DNA of 64,000 nucleotides from JBDFMH01 sp047238125 (GCF_047238125.1 NZ_JBDFMH010000001.1:3414510-3478509), one strand, 5' to 3'; positions 50,201 through 61,367 are shown, counted from the stretch's first letter. Notes: generated from the letters alone by a model not told the origin. A program made the numbers and translations.

Positions 50201-50734
50201 TCAATGCAGCGGCCGTCTCGCCCGCACATGTTCAACGAGATCGTCCGCAATCGAGCGGTACGACCGGGAAATATTTGCAAGCTGTTCGGCAGGAACGGTC
50301 AGCATGATCGCATCACCCTCATGCCGCAGGGCGCCGATCGATCCGGCCGCCGCGATCGCACTGGGCAGATCGGCGCCCAGCCCGCCGGAACGGACATGGC
50401 CGTGGCAGTGATGCAGGCACGCGCGCAACCGACCGATCGCGCGCAGCGGCTCATGCGCGGGGGAGGGCAGATCCATCATCGCATTGACTGCGCGAAGCTT
50501 GTTGGGGGCGTTGCGCAGCCGTGCGAAGCCGGGGCGGTCATGATCCGCCGGCGCCAGACAGGCTGCAGCCTCGTCTGCCAGCACGCTTAGGAACCGATCG
50601 AGCTCGCGCAGCGCATTGCCGATGAAGCGGGTGCGCGCAGCGTCCGGCTGCACGGCACCGGCTTCCTGATCGGACCAGCCTGCCAGGAATTCGGCGCCCC
50701 GCACCATCGTGATGTGCGCGCGCTCGAGCGTCAT
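50201..50734 (-). CDS. Conserved-type hypothetical protein (177 aa)
   Basis: A 177-residue, mainly helical soluble protein with a His/Cys-containing segment (RACLHHCHGHVRSGG) and no signal peptide. I do not recognise the family. It reads minus, between clpA (35 bases after the clpA stop) and the cold-shock gene, so it could be the second gene of a clpA transcript. GC-rich codon use matches its neighbours. Confidence 0.65.
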   Translation of the reverse strand: MTLERAHITMVRGAEFLAGWSDQEAGAVQPDAARTRFIGNALRELDRFLSVLADEAAACLAPADHDRPGFARLRNAPNKLRAVNAMMDLPSPAHEPLRAIGRLRACLHHCHGHVRSGGLGADLPSAIAAAGSIGALRHEGDAIMLTVPAEQLANISRSYRSIADDLVEHVRARRPLH

Positions 50735-50768
50735 GCCCAGGCGCGCGCCAGTGGCGTGCGAAGGCGAA

Positions 50769-53090
<2,322 letters not shown>

Positions 53091-53220
53091 AAGAGCTACT
53101 CCTTCGGAACCGGACGATGGCCGGCTCCCTCGATCACAATGTCGTGATTGGCGCGCCGATCATCAAGGACGGCCGCTTGCCGGAGCGAATGGCGTTCACC
53201 GCACTCCGGCAGGGACGCTC

Positions 53221-53418
53221 TCATCGCCGGAATAACGCGTCCGCACTTGCGCGATGGTTAACGGCCTTCTGCCTTTTTCCCTCGCAGCGCGCGATTTCGG
53301 ACTGGAGCGCCGCAATGCGCGCATCGAGCTCCTCGACCGACAGCGGATCGAGGTCCTGTCGCACCAAGGCGCTCAGCGGATCGTCCGCCCTGCGCGGAAG
53401 CAGATCGTCGGGCTCCAT
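53221..53418 (-). CDS. DUF1192 family protein
   Basis: A 65-residue protein, MEPDDLLPRRADDPLSALVR then DLDPLSVEELDARIAALQ, the DUF1192 signature followed by a short coiled coil. The start at 53418 is chosen because it begins at the family's conserved N-terminus. It is divergent from the quinone oxidoreductase gene, its usual genomic partner in alphaproteobacteria. Function unknown. Confidence 0.85.
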   Translation of the reverse strand: MEPDDLLPRRADDPLSALVRQDLDPLSVEELDARIAALQSEIARCEGKRQKAVNHRASADALFRR

Positions 53419-53489
53419 GCAAGGTAGCGTTGACCGCATCGCCCGCGCTGTCAATAAACCTGTTCTATGTTGCGACGAACGGGGGATTC

Positions 53490-54497
53490 ATGGCGCGGCC
53501 GGCGATGATGTTGGCGATCGATCCCGATGGCGCCGGCGGCCCGGAACTGTTGGTGCCGGTTGAGCGGCCCGTGCCCGTGCCAGGGCCGGGCGAGGTGCTG
53601 GTGCGGGTGGCGGCGGCTGGGGTCAACCGGCCGGACGTGATGCAGCGTCAGGGGGCCTATCCGCCGCCGAAGGGAGCACCAACGATCCTGGGTCTCGAGA
53701 TTGCGGGCGAAGTGGCGGCGCTGGGCGAGGGCGCCGATGTCGAACTGCTCGGCCAGCCGGTCTGCGCGCTGGTGGCCGGCGGCGGCTATGCCGAATATTG
53801 CACGGTGCCCGCAGGCCAGTGCCTACCGGTGCCTGACGCGCTGACCATGGTGGAGGCGGCGGCACTGCCCGAAACGCTGTTCACCGTGTGGACCAACCTG
53901 TTCGAGCGCGCCTACGCAGTCGAGGGCGATGTCGTGCTGGTGCATGGCGGCACATCGGGCATCGGCACGATGGCCATCCAGTTGGGCACGCTGTTCGGGC
54001 TGACGGTGATCGTCACCGTCGGATCGGACGACAAGGCGAAGGCTGCGCTCGAGATCGGCGCGGCCCATGCGATCAACTATCGTACCGAGGATTTCGTCGA
54101 GCGGGTGAAGGCGATCACCGGCGGGCGTGGCGTGAACGCGGTGCTCGACATGATCGGCGGGGATTATTTCCCGCGCAACCTGGCTTGCCTGGCGGACGAG
54201 GGGCGCCATGTCTCGATTGCGTCGCAACGCGGCAACGATGCCAGCTTCCGCATCTTCGATGTGATGCGCCGGCGGCTGACGCTGACCGGATCGACGCTTC
54301 GCGCCCGATCGGTGGAATTCAAAACGCTCGTCGCCGACGAACTTGCCCGCACCGTCTGGCCGCACGTCCGCGCCGGCCGGCTGAAGCCGATCATCGACCG
54401 CACCTTCCCGCTCGCCCAGGCGGCGGACGCCCACCGCCGGATGGAAGCGAGTGATCATGTCGGCAAGATCGTGCTCGATTTGCAGAGCGGCGGATAA
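53490..54497 (+). CDS. NAD(P)H-quinone oxidoreductase (zeta-crystallin/PIG3 type)
   Basis: A 335-residue medium-chain oxidoreductase of the quinone oxidoreductase group without structural zinc. It has GVNRPDVMQRQGAYPPP (near 45-60), the nucleotide-binding VLVHGGTSGIGTMAIQLG (about 148-165) and GADDKAKAALEIGA-like NADPH recognition. It reduces quinones with one or two electrons, aiding in oxidative stress. The ATG at 53490 with a GGGGG stretch just before it is chosen over an upstream start. Confidence 0.9.
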   Translation: MARPAMMLAIDPDGAGGPELLVPVERPVPVPGPGEVLVRVAAAGVNRPDVMQRQGAYPPPKGAPTILGLEIAGEVAALGEGADVELLGQPVCALVAGGGYAEYCTVPAGQCLPVPDALTMVEAAALPETLFTVWTNLFERAYAVEGDVVLVHGGTSGIGTMAIQLGTLFGLTVIVTVGSDDKAKAALEIGAAHAINYRTEDFVERVKAITGGRGVNAVLDMIGGDYFPRNLACLADEGRHVSIASQRGNDASFRIFDVMRRRLTLTGSTLRARSVEFKTLVADELARTVWPHVRAGRLKPIIDRTFPLAQAADAHRRMEASDHVGKIVLDLQSGG

Positions 54498-54565
54498 GGA
54501 CAGCTTGTGAGAAGGCTGCGGCTTTCGATTTGCGAAGCTCGCAGGCTGGCGGCAGGTTACGCGCC

Positions 54566-55186
54566 ATGACCGAACCACTGATCCTCCACGAATATGCGGC
54601 GTCTGGAAACTGTTACAAGATCCGCCTGACCGCGGCCCATCTCGGCATCCCGCTCGCGCGACGAAGCTATGATATCCTTGCGGGCGAGACGCGCACGCCA
54701 ACCTTCCTGTCGCAGGTCAATGCCAACGGGCGCATCCCGGTGTTGCAGATCGGCGATCGCTTCCTTCCCGAGAGCAATGCGGCCTGCTGCTGGTTGGCGG
54801 ACGGATCGGCGCTGATCCCCGATGACCGCTTCGATCGCGCCGATATGCTGCACTGGATGTTCTTCGAGCAGTATAATCATGAGCCCAATGTCGCCACGCT
54901 GCGCTTCTGGCGCGCGTTTGTCGGTGAGGACCGGCTTACCGAAGCGCAGCGCGCCCAGATACCGGGCAAGCAGGCGGCGGGCGAGGCCGCGCTCGCCCTG
55001 ATCGCGCAGCGCCTTTCCGGGCAGGACTGGCTTGCCGGCAGCGCGTTCAGCCTGGCCGACATCTGCCTTTACGCCTACACCCATGTCGCAGGCGAAGGCG
55101 GGTTCGATCTCACGGCATGGCCGGCGATCGAACGCTGGATAGCCCGTATCGCGAATTTGCCGGGACACATCCCAATCGACGCGTGA
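54566..55186 (+). CDS. Glutathione S-transferase family protein
   Basis: A 206-residue GST. The N-terminal thioredoxin-like domain has ILHEYAASGNCYKIRLTAAH (probable catalytic Ser in AASGN), NGRIPVLQIGDRFLPESNA and a C-terminal helical domain with GSAFSLADICLYAYTH. It is distinct from the GST at 44.4 kb. It follows the quinone oxidoreductase gene by 68 bases, so joint expression against electrophiles is plausible. Confidence 0.9.
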   Translation: MTEPLILHEYAASGNCYKIRLTAAHLGIPLARRSYDILAGETRTPTFLSQVNANGRIPVLQIGDRFLPESNAACCWLADGSALIPDDRFDRADMLHWMFFEQYNHEPNVATLRFWRAFVGEDRLTEAQRAQIPGKQAAGEAALALIAQRLSGQDWLAGSAFSLADICLYAYTHVAGEGGFDLTAWPAIERWIARIANLPGHIPIDA

Positions 55187-55283
55187 TCGGATGAAATTAT
55201 GATGACGGGTGCGGAACCGAAACGGGCTGCCGCGCTTCTACCCCGCAGTCGGCGCGCTCGCGCGTCCAAGTCCCGGGGAAGTC

Positions 55284-55448
55284 ATGGATATCCAACATAC
55301 GCCGCAGCAACAGATGGACTGGAAACGCTTCGTTGCCAGCCTGGTCGAATCATTGCGCTGGCCGGTCGCGATCATCGCGATCTTCATCATCCTGCGCGCG
55401 CCTTTGTCTGGCCTGATCGGGGCCGCCACCGCGGGCATTTCCGGCTGA
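55284..55448 (+). CDS. Small membrane protein (54 aa)
   Basis: A 54-residue protein: polar N-terminus (MDIQHTPQQQMDWKRFVASL), then a single transmembrane helix (PVAIIAIFIILRAPLSGLIG) and a short Gly/Ala tail. A GGGGAAG sequence precedes the ATG at 55284. Too short for family assignment. It sits alone between the GST and the phosphoesterase genes. Confidence 0.6.
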   Translation: MDIQHTPQQQMDWKRFVASLVESLRWPVAIIAIFIILRAPLSGLIGAATAGISG

Positions 55449-55565
55449 TCCACCGGCGGCGTTGCGGCGGCGCATCGTCGCCAAACCGTCATCGAAGCGC
55501 GACCTTCGCGTAACATGACATCGCGATAGGCTTTCGGGCGACCCCAACGGACAAGGGATCGCCCG

Positions 55566-56441
55566 ATGGACGCCATCACTCGCCTGACCGATTTCGAAGC
55601 ACTGGTCGATTGCGATCCGGCGCTTCCCGAGCGCGAAGGGCCACGCCGCCGTTATCGTGCGATCTGGATCTCCGACGTGCATCTCGGCACGCGCGGCTGC
55701 AACGCCGCGCTGCTGACGGACTTCCTCGACAGCACCGATAGCGAGACCATGTACCTGGTCGGCGACATCATCGACGGCTGGAAGCTGAAGCGAAGCTGGT
55801 ATTGGCCGGCTGCACATAACGACATCGTGTGGCGCGTGTTGAAGCGCGCCAAGCGCGGCACCCGCATCGTCTATATTCCCGGCAATCATGACGAGATGTT
55901 CCGGCAATTCTCCGGGCTTACCTTCGGCGGCATCGAGATCCGCCGCAAGGCGATCCACCAGACCGCGGATGGCCGCCGGCTGCTGGTGCTGCACGGCGAC
56001 GAGTTCGATGCGGTCGTGCTCTATCACCGCTGGCTCGCCTTCCTGGGGGATGCCGCCTACGGGCTGCTGATGCGCGCCAATGTGGCGGTGAACGCGGTCC
56101 GCCGGCGGCTGGATCTGCCCTACTGGTCGCTGTCGAAGCATGCCAAGGCGCGGGTGAAGAACGCGGTCGAGTTCATCTCGCGCTACGAGGAAGCGGTCGC
56201 GCACGAGGCGCGAGTGCGCGGCGTCGACGGGGTCGTCTGCGGCCATATCCATACCGCCGAGATGCGCGATTTCGACGGCGTTGCTTATTACAATGATGGC
56301 GATTGGGTCGAAGGCTGCACCGCGCTCGTAGAGCATTTCGATGGCCGCATGGAACTGCTGCATTGGGCCGACGAAATCCAGAAGCGCCGTGCGCTCGAGG
56401 CGGCCGAAGCGGCCGGCGCGGTACGGAAGCTGGCCGCATGA
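55566..56441 (+). CDS. Calcineurin-like phosphoesterase, PlcP/LpxH-like
   Basis: A 291-residue metallophosphoesterase. Metal-binding motifs are SDVHLGTRG (D36-x-H38), GDIIDGW, GNHDE and HGDEFD with the terminal GHIHTAE. This is the group annotated as UDP-2,3-diacylglucosamine diphosphatase, but the sequence pattern and the coupled glycosyltransferase gene match PlcP phospholipases that strip headgroups from phospholipids under phosphate starvation. Alphaproteobacteria generally make lipid A via LpxI, which adds weight. It overlaps the glycosyltransferase start by four bases. PlcP versus LpxH remains to be tested. Confidence 0.85.
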   Translation: MDAITRLTDFEALVDCDPALPEREGPRRRYRAIWISDVHLGTRGCNAALLTDFLDSTDSETMYLVGDIIDGWKLKRSWYWPAAHNDIVWRVLKRAKRGTRIVYIPGNHDEMFRQFSGLTFGGIEIRRKAIHQTADGRRLLVLHGDEFDAVVLYHRWLAFLGDAAYGLLMRANVAVNAVRRRLDLPYWSLSKHAKARVKNAVEFISRYEEAVAHEARVRGVDGVVCGHIHTAEMRDFDGVAYYNDGDWVEGCTALVEHFDGRMELLHWADEIQKRRALEAAEAAGAVRKLAA

Positions 56442-57463
56442 GGATCCTGATCGCCACCGATGCCTGGACCCCGCAGGTGAACGGCGTCGTCCGCACGCTA
56501 CAGGCGACGCGCGTGGAACTGACGAAGCTCGGCCATGTCGTCGAGATCGTCGCCCCCGATCGTTTCCGTTCGGTGCCCTGCCCGACCTATCCGGAAATCA
56601 GGCTGGCGGCAGTCCGCCCTGCACGGATCGCCGCGATGATCGAAGGGTTTTGCGCGGATGCGATCCACATCGCGACCGAGGGGCCGATCGGGGTCGCGGT
56701 GCGCCGCTTCTGCATGGCGCGCGGGCTGCCGTTCACGACCGCCTATCACACTCAGTTTCCCGATTATCTGGCGCGGCGCACGAGGCTGCCGGCGAAGATC
56801 TTCTGGCCCTATATCCGCTGGTTTCACGGGCCGGCGCGGGGCGTGCTTGCCTCCACCCCCACGATCCGCCGCGCGCTGACCGCGCACGGGCTCACCCAGG
56901 TCCGCCCGTGGGGGCGGGGGGTCGATCTGGCGCAGTTCCACGCTGGCGTGCCGGCGCATCCGGCGCTGGCCGCCCTGCCGGGCCCGATCCTACTTTCGGT
57001 CGGCCGGGTGGCGGTCGAGAAGAATCTCGAAGCGTTCCTGCGCCTTGATACGCCGGGGACCAAGGTCGTTGTCGGCGATGGGCCCGCACGATCGGCACTG
57101 GCCGCGCGCTACCCCAACATAATGTTTCTGGGCGCGTTGACCGGGACGGCGCTCGCATCCGCCTATGCCGCGGCCGATGTCTTCGTTTTCCCGAGCCGCA
57201 CCGATACGTTCGGGTTGGTGATGATCGAGGCGCTGGCCTGCGGCACGCCGGTCGCGGCCTATCCGGTGGCGGGGCCGATCGACGTGCTGGCGCCCGATGT
57301 CGGCGTGATGCGCGACGATCTGGGCCAGGCGATCGCTGCGGCGCTGCGGCTCGACCGCTCGGCCTGTATCGCCCATGCCGCACGCTTCGGCTGGGCAGCA
57401 AGCGCGCGCGAGTTCCTCGATGCGCTCGACCCCATCGCAGGTGGGGCGGCACGCGCAGCCTGA
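56438..57463 (+). CDS. GT4-family glycosyltransferase (Agt-like)
   Basis: A 341-residue GT-B glycosyltransferase. The N-terminus MRILIATDAWTPQVNGVVRT and the C-terminal nucleotide-sugar motif FPSRTDTFGLVMIEALACGT are the GT4 signature (E-x7-E). This branch includes bacterial lipid glycosyltransferases such as Agt, which adds a sugar to diacylglycerol. It is translationally coupled to the phosphoesterase (ATGA at 56438), and a diacylglycerol product of that enzyme would be its acceptor. A terminator follows about 50 bases after the stop. Confidence 0.87.
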   Translation: MRILIATDAWTPQVNGVVRTLQATRVELTKLGHVVEIVAPDRFRSVPCPTYPEIRLAAVRPARIAAMIEGFCADAIHIATEGPIGVAVRRFCMARGLPFTTAYHTQFPDYLARRTRLPAKIFWPYIRWFHGPARGVLASTPTIRRALTAHGLTQVRPWGRGVDLAQFHAGVPAHPALAALPGPILLSVGRVAVEKNLEAFLRLDTPGTKVVVGDGPARSALAARYPNIMFLGALTGTALASAYAAADVFVFPSRTDTFGLVMIEALACGTPVAAYPVAGPIDVLAPDVGVMRDDLGQAIAAALRLDRSACIAHAARFGWAASAREFLDALDPIAGGAARAA

Positions 57464-57513
57464 TCGCGCTTGCCCTGCGCGGCCGGCCATATTACATCGA
57501 TCGGCAATATTCA

Positions 57514-57540
57514 GGCCGCTCCGCAAGGGGCGGCCCTTTT
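57514..57540 (+). terminator. Intrinsic terminator after the glycosyltransferase gene
   Basis: A 9-bp stem (57514-57522 with 57527-57535, one G-T pair), GCAA tetraloop and CTTTT. It ends the phosphoesterase-glycosyltransferase operon 50 bases past its stop and lies 22 bases before the start of the TrcR gene. Confidence 0.8.
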
Positions 57541-57562
57541 CTTATCCGGAAAGGACGCCCCA

Positions 57563-58252
57563 GTGGCCCAGCCGCTCATGCCCCATGCGACCGCATCCTG
57601 GCTGGTCGACAACACTGCGCTCAGCTTCGAGCAGATCGCTGCCTTCTGCGGGCTCCACATCCTGGAAGTGCAGGCGATCGCCGACGACACTGCGGCGACC
57701 AAGCTGACCGGGCGCGATCCGGTGCGCGCCGGCGAACTGGCGATGAGCGAGATCGAAAAGGGCCAAGCCAACCCCGACTATCGGCTAGCGATGGCCAAGG
57801 GGCCGGAACAGGTGCGCCGCACCAAGGGGCCGCGCTACACCCCGGTCAGCAAGCGGCAGGACAAGCCGGACGGCATCGCCTGGATCATCCGCAACCATCC
57901 CGAAGTGTCGGACGGGCAGATCTCCAAGCTGATCGGCACGACCCGGACGACCATCGCCGCGATCCGCGATCGCACGCACTGGAACATCGCCAACATCGTG
58001 CCGAAGGACCCGGTGACCTTAGGCCTGTGTTCGCAACGTGAGCTGGATGCCCTGGTGGCCAAGGCTGCGAAGGCCGCTGGCATCGAGGCGGTGCCCGACG
58101 AGCGCCTGGCCGGCGATCGCGAGGCGCTGATCGGCCAACTGCGACGCGAGCGCGAGGCGGCGGCGATCGCGGCCGAGCATGCGCACGATGTCGCTTCGGG
58201 CAATGCACCGGCGCTTCTGCCGGGCGGCATCGTCGATCCGTTCAAGCGCTGA
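57563..58252 (+). CDS. trcR: Cell cycle transcriptional regulator TrcR (DUF1013)
   Basis: A 229-residue alphaproteobacterial regulator. Characteristic pieces are PHATASWLVDNTALSFEQIA, FCGLHILEVQAIADD, YTPVSKRQDKPDGIAWIIRN and HPEVSDGQISKLIGTTRTTI, two helix-turn-helix-like units. In Caulobacter this family acts with cell-cycle control. The GTG at 57563 follows GGAAAGGA; the upstream ATG in frame at 57470 lies before the terminator hairpin and is rejected. The last residues end FKR. Confidence 0.88.
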   Translation: MAQPLMPHATASWLVDNTALSFEQIAAFCGLHILEVQAIADDTAATKLTGRDPVRAGELAMSEIEKGQANPDYRLAMAKGPEQVRRTKGPRYTPVSKRQDKPDGIAWIIRNHPEVSDGQISKLIGTTRTTIAAIRDRTHWNIANIVPKDPVTLGLCSQRELDALVAKAAKAAGIEAVPDERLAGDREALIGQLRREREAAAIAAEHAHDVASGNAPALLPGGIVDPFKR

Positions 58253-58306
58253 GGCTTGGCGGCATCGGCTTTTCTGGCCGCAGTGACATGAAGCCTGCCA
58301 TCTCAC

Positions 58307-58406
58307 TCCGTTCGCACTGAGCCTGTCGAAGTGCCGTTCTTCTCTTCGTTCGCCTTTCGTGACGGGGGAAGGCGGGCAGGGCTTCGACGAGCTCAGCCCG
58401 AACGGA
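58307..58406. repeat. REP-like inverted repeat, copy 1
   Basis: Two 25-base arms (58307-58331 and 58382-58406) are imperfect reverse complements: 21 of 25 positions match, beginning TCCGTTCG and ending GTCGAAG. They lie between trcR and the acyl-CoA ligase gene. The arm sequence resembles the repeated palindromes widespread in sphingomonad genomes; copy 2 is at 62.8 kb. Confidence 0.75.
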
Positions 58407-58466
58407 TGATGTTGCAGATGTCCACAGCCAGCGCCGACAAACTGCTTGCGATCGCGCGTTCCGGCG

Positions 58467-58483
58467 GTTTACGTAAACGTCAT
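58467..58483 (+). promoter_or_regulatory. LiuR-like operator palindrome at the acyl-CoA ligase start
   Basis: GTTTACGTAAAC (58467-58478) is a perfect 12-base palindrome, continuing CGTCAT into the ATG at 58482. It resembles, as I recall, MerR-type (LiuR) sites that control fatty-acid and branched-chain amino acid genes in Proteobacteria. Binding here would block the start region. Confidence 0.45.
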
Positions 58484-60164
58484 GTCGCAAGCGGAAACGA
58501 TCTGGCGCTCAGCCTACAGTCACCCCGGCACTTGGGAGCGCAGCTTTTCACCGCTGTCGCTACCCGCGATGTTTGCCGACAGCGTGGCGCAACATCCCGA
58601 CCGGGCGCTGATCGATTTCCTCGGCCGTAAGTTCAGCTATGCCGAGACCGCCTCGGGCGTCGATCGCGTCGCGTGCGGGCTAAAGGCGCTCGGCATCGGG
58701 CGGGGCGATCGCGTCGGCCTGTTCCTGCCCAACGTGCCGCACTATGTCGCTGCCTATTATGGCGCGCTGAAACTGGGCGCGACGGTCGTCAACTTCTCGC
58801 CGCTCTATACGGTCGAGGAACTGTCCCATCAGGTCGCCGACTCCGGCACGCGCATCCTCTTCACCCTATCGGCCACCGCGCTGTTGCCGACCGCGCTGAA
58901 GGTTCTGGAGGCCAGTGCGCTTGAACGGCTGGTGGTGGGGTCGGTCGCCGGTGCGCTGACGCCGACCAAGTCGGTCTTCTATCGCTGGTTTCGCGCGAAG
59001 GAGGTCGCCGCACGTCCCGGTGATCCACGCATTATCGCTTTTTCAAAGCTGATCGCCAACGATGGCGGCTGCGCGCTGCCCGAGATTGATCCCGAACGAG
59101 ACGTCGCCCTGTTGCAATATACCGGCGGCACCACCGGCACCCCCAAGGGCGCGATGCTGACCCACCAGAACCTCAGCGCCAATGCCCGCCAGATCGTAGC
59201 GATCGATCCACATGCGAATGAGGAGGATCGCATCCTCGGCGTGCTGCCGATGTTCCACATTTTCGCCAATGCCTGCGTGCTGAACCGCACCGTGGCCAAT
59301 GGCGGAGAGATCGTGATGCTGCCGCGGTTCGAGGCGGGCCAGGTGCTCGATGCGGTGCGCCGCACGCGGCCGACTTCGATGCCGGGAGTGCCGACCATGT
59401 ATCAGGCGCTGCTCGACCATCCCAAGCTGCGCAAGACCGATTTCACCTCGCTGCGCGTATGCGTATCGGGCGGGGCGCCGCTGTCGGCGGCACTGAAGGC
59501 CCGGTTCGAGGATGCGACCGGCGCGGTGCTGGCCGAAGGCTATGGCCTCACCGAAAGCGGCATCGCTTCAACCAACCCCTATGAGGGGCTGAACAAGAAC
59601 GGCACGATCGGTCAGCCGCTGCCGGGCACGTCGTTCCGCCTCGTCGATCGCGAGGATCCATCGCGCCCCGCGCCCGAGGGCGAACCTGGCGAGATCGTGG
59701 TGCGCGGGCCGCAGGTGATGCAGGGTTACTGGAACCGGCCGGACGATGCCGCCGGCACCTTCGCGGACGGGTGGCTGCGCACCGGCGATGTCGGCCTGAT
59801 CGATGACGACGGCTATGTGCGGATCGTCGATCGCCTGAAGGACATGATCGCAGTCGGCGGTTTCAAGGTGTTTCCGAGCGCGGTCGAAGCGGTGCTGTAT
59901 CGCCATCCCGCGATCCGCGAGGCGCTGGTGATCGGCATTCCCGATCCTTACGCCGGCGAACGGCCCAAGGCGTTCGTCACGCTGGCCGAAGGGGCGGAGG
60001 CGACGCCGGACGAACTGTGCGGCTGGCTGAACCCTCAGGTCGGCAAGCATGAACGTGTGATCGCTGTCGAGATCCGCGAGACGCTGCCGAAGACGCTGAT
60101 AGGGAAGCTCAGCCGCAAGGAACTGGTGGCGGAGGAGCGTGCGAAGGCAGTCGCATCCGCCTGA
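58482..60164 (+). CDS. Long-chain fatty acid--CoA ligase
   Basis: A 560-residue ANL ligase of the FadD type. The P-loop is YTGGTTGTPKGAM (about 205-217), then EGYGLTESG, RTGDVGLIDDDGYVRIVDRLKDMI and the C-terminal Lys in LIGKLSRKEL. It activates fatty acids for beta-oxidation or phospholipid recycling. It begins with MSQAETIWRSAYS. A LiuR-like palindrome touches the start codon, so induction by acyl-CoA-type signals is plausible. Confidence 0.9.
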   Translation: MSQAETIWRSAYSHPGTWERSFSPLSLPAMFADSVAQHPDRALIDFLGRKFSYAETASGVDRVACGLKALGIGRGDRVGLFLPNVPHYVAAYYGALKLGATVVNFSPLYTVEELSHQVADSGTRILFTLSATALLPTALKVLEASALERLVVGSVAGALTPTKSVFYRWFRAKEVAARPGDPRIIAFSKLIANDGGCALPEIDPERDVALLQYTGGTTGTPKGAMLTHQNLSANARQIVAIDPHANEEDRILGVLPMFHIFANACVLNRTVANGGEIVMLPRFEAGQVLDAVRRTRPTSMPGVPTMYQALLDHPKLRKTDFTSLRVCVSGGAPLSAALKARFEDATGAVLAEGYGLTESGIASTNPYEGLNKNGTIGQPLPGTSFRLVDREDPSRPAPEGEPGEIVVRGPQVMQGYWNRPDDAAGTFADGWLRTGDVGLIDDDGYVRIVDRLKDMIAVGGFKVFPSAVEAVLYRHPAIREALVIGIPDPYAGERPKAFVTLAEGAEATPDELCGWLNPQVGKHERVIAVEIRETLPKTLIGKLSRKELVAEERAKAVASA

Positions 60165-60211
60165 TCGCGCCGCCGCTTGACCCTGATCGCCCCCGTCGTC
60201 ACAAGCCCAGC

Positions 60212-60460
60212 ATGGCCGATCCTACCCCGCCCGAGCCCGAGCTGTCGTTCGAGGACGCCCTGAAGCAGCTCGAAACCATCGTCCACCGGTTGGAGAGCGG
60301 CGACGAGAAGCTGGACGATGCGATCCGCCTCTATGCCGAAGGCAATCGCCTGAAGCAGCTGTGCGAGGCGCGGCTGGATTCGGCCCGGGCCAAGATCGAG
60401 CGGATCGTGGCCGGCGGCGATGGCCGCCCGCAGGGCGTGCAGCCCTTCGATGCGGCGTGA
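60212..60460 (+). CDS. xseB: Exodeoxyribonuclease VII small subunit
   Basis: An 82-residue helical XseB protein with ELSFEDALKQLETIVHRLES and GDEKLDDAIRLYAEG, the family hallmark. With XseA it degrades single-stranded DNA. It is followed directly by ispA, the common xseB-ispA order. Confidence 0.95.
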   Translation: MADPTPPEPELSFEDALKQLETIVHRLESGDEKLDDAIRLYAEGNRLKQLCEARLDSARAKIERIVAGGDGRPQGVQPFDAA

Positions 60461-60464
60461 TCCC

Positions 60465-61367
60465 ATGACGCAGCCGGTATCGATCGGATTGCGCCCGGCG
60501 ATGGACGAGGTCTCGGCCGAGATCGACCGGCTTTTCGATCGCGTGCTCGCCGTGCCCGATGATCCGCGCGCGCGCCTGTACGAAGCGATGCGCCATGCCG
60601 CGATCGGCGGCGGCAAGCGGTTGCGCCCGCTGCTGGTGCGCGCGGCGTGCGATCTGTTCAACGTCGATCGTCAGCGTGCCTACCGGGTCGGCCTCGCGAT
60701 CGAATGTATCCATGTCTATTCGCTGGTGCACGACGATCTGCCGTGCATGGACGATGACGACCTGCGCCGCGGCAAGCCGACCGTGCACAAGGCCTATGAC
60801 GATGCGACCGCGGTGCTGGCCGGCGATTGCCTGCATGCCGTGGCGTTCGAGCTGCTGGCCGATCCGGAGACCCACCCCGATCCCCATGTGCGGGCCGAGC
60901 TGATCGCGGAACTGGCCCGCGCGTCCGGCCCGGCAGGCATGGCCGGCGGGCAGATGATGGATCTGGTGGCCGAGCATCAGAGCTTCGATCTGCCCACCAT
61001 CACCCGATTGCAGCAGCTGAAGACCGGCGCACTGATCGGCTTCTGCCTGGAGGCGGGTGCGATCATGGGCCATGTACCGCCGGAAGGCCGCACCTCGCTG
61101 CGCGGCTATGCGCGCGACATCGGCCTGGCCTTCCAGATCGCCGACGATCTCCTGGACGCCGAGGGGGACGAGGCGCTGGCGGGTAAGGCGCTGCACAAGG
61201 ATGCCGATGCCGGCAAGGGCACCTTCGTTTCGCTAATGGGGCTGGAACCGGCGCGGCGCCAGGCATCGTTGCTGGTCGATCAGGCGATCGCGCATCTCCA
61301 TGCGCACGGGGCTGAAGCCGATCTGCTGCGCGCGATCGCCCGCTACGTGGTGGAGCGCGACCGTTGA
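60465..61367 (+). CDS. ispA: Farnesyl diphosphate synthase/polyprenyl synthetase
   Basis: A 300-residue trans-prenyltransferase that condenses IPP with DMAPP/GPP. The first Asp-rich motif is DDLPCMDDDDLRRG (about 89-102) and the second DDLLDAEGD (about 227-235); GGGKRLRP near 48-55 binds IPP. The start at 60465 is four bases after the xseB stop; an ATG at 60450 would overlap it. The coaD start overlaps its stop by four bases. Confidence 0.93.
   Translation: MTQPVSIGLRPAMDEVSAEIDRLFDRVLAVPDDPRARLYEAMRHAAIGGGKRLRPLLVRAACDLFNVDRQRAYRVGLAIECIHVYSLVHDDLPCMDDDDLRRGKPTVHKAYDDATAVLAGDCLHAVAFELLADPETHPDPHVRAELIAELARASGPAGMAGGQMMDLVAEHQSFDLPTITRLQQLKTGALIGFCLEAGAIMGHVPPEGRTSLRGYARDIGLAFQIADDLLDAEGDEALAGKALHKDADAGKGTFVSLMGLEPARRQASLLVDQAIAHLHAHGAEADLLRAIARYVVERDR

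Noticed and set aside
55486..55503. CCGTCAT followed by GCGCGAC as a possible Pho box before the PlcP-like gene
   Set aside because: Only one half-site resembles the consensus; too weak to list as a site, though worth testing with the lipid-remodelling idea.
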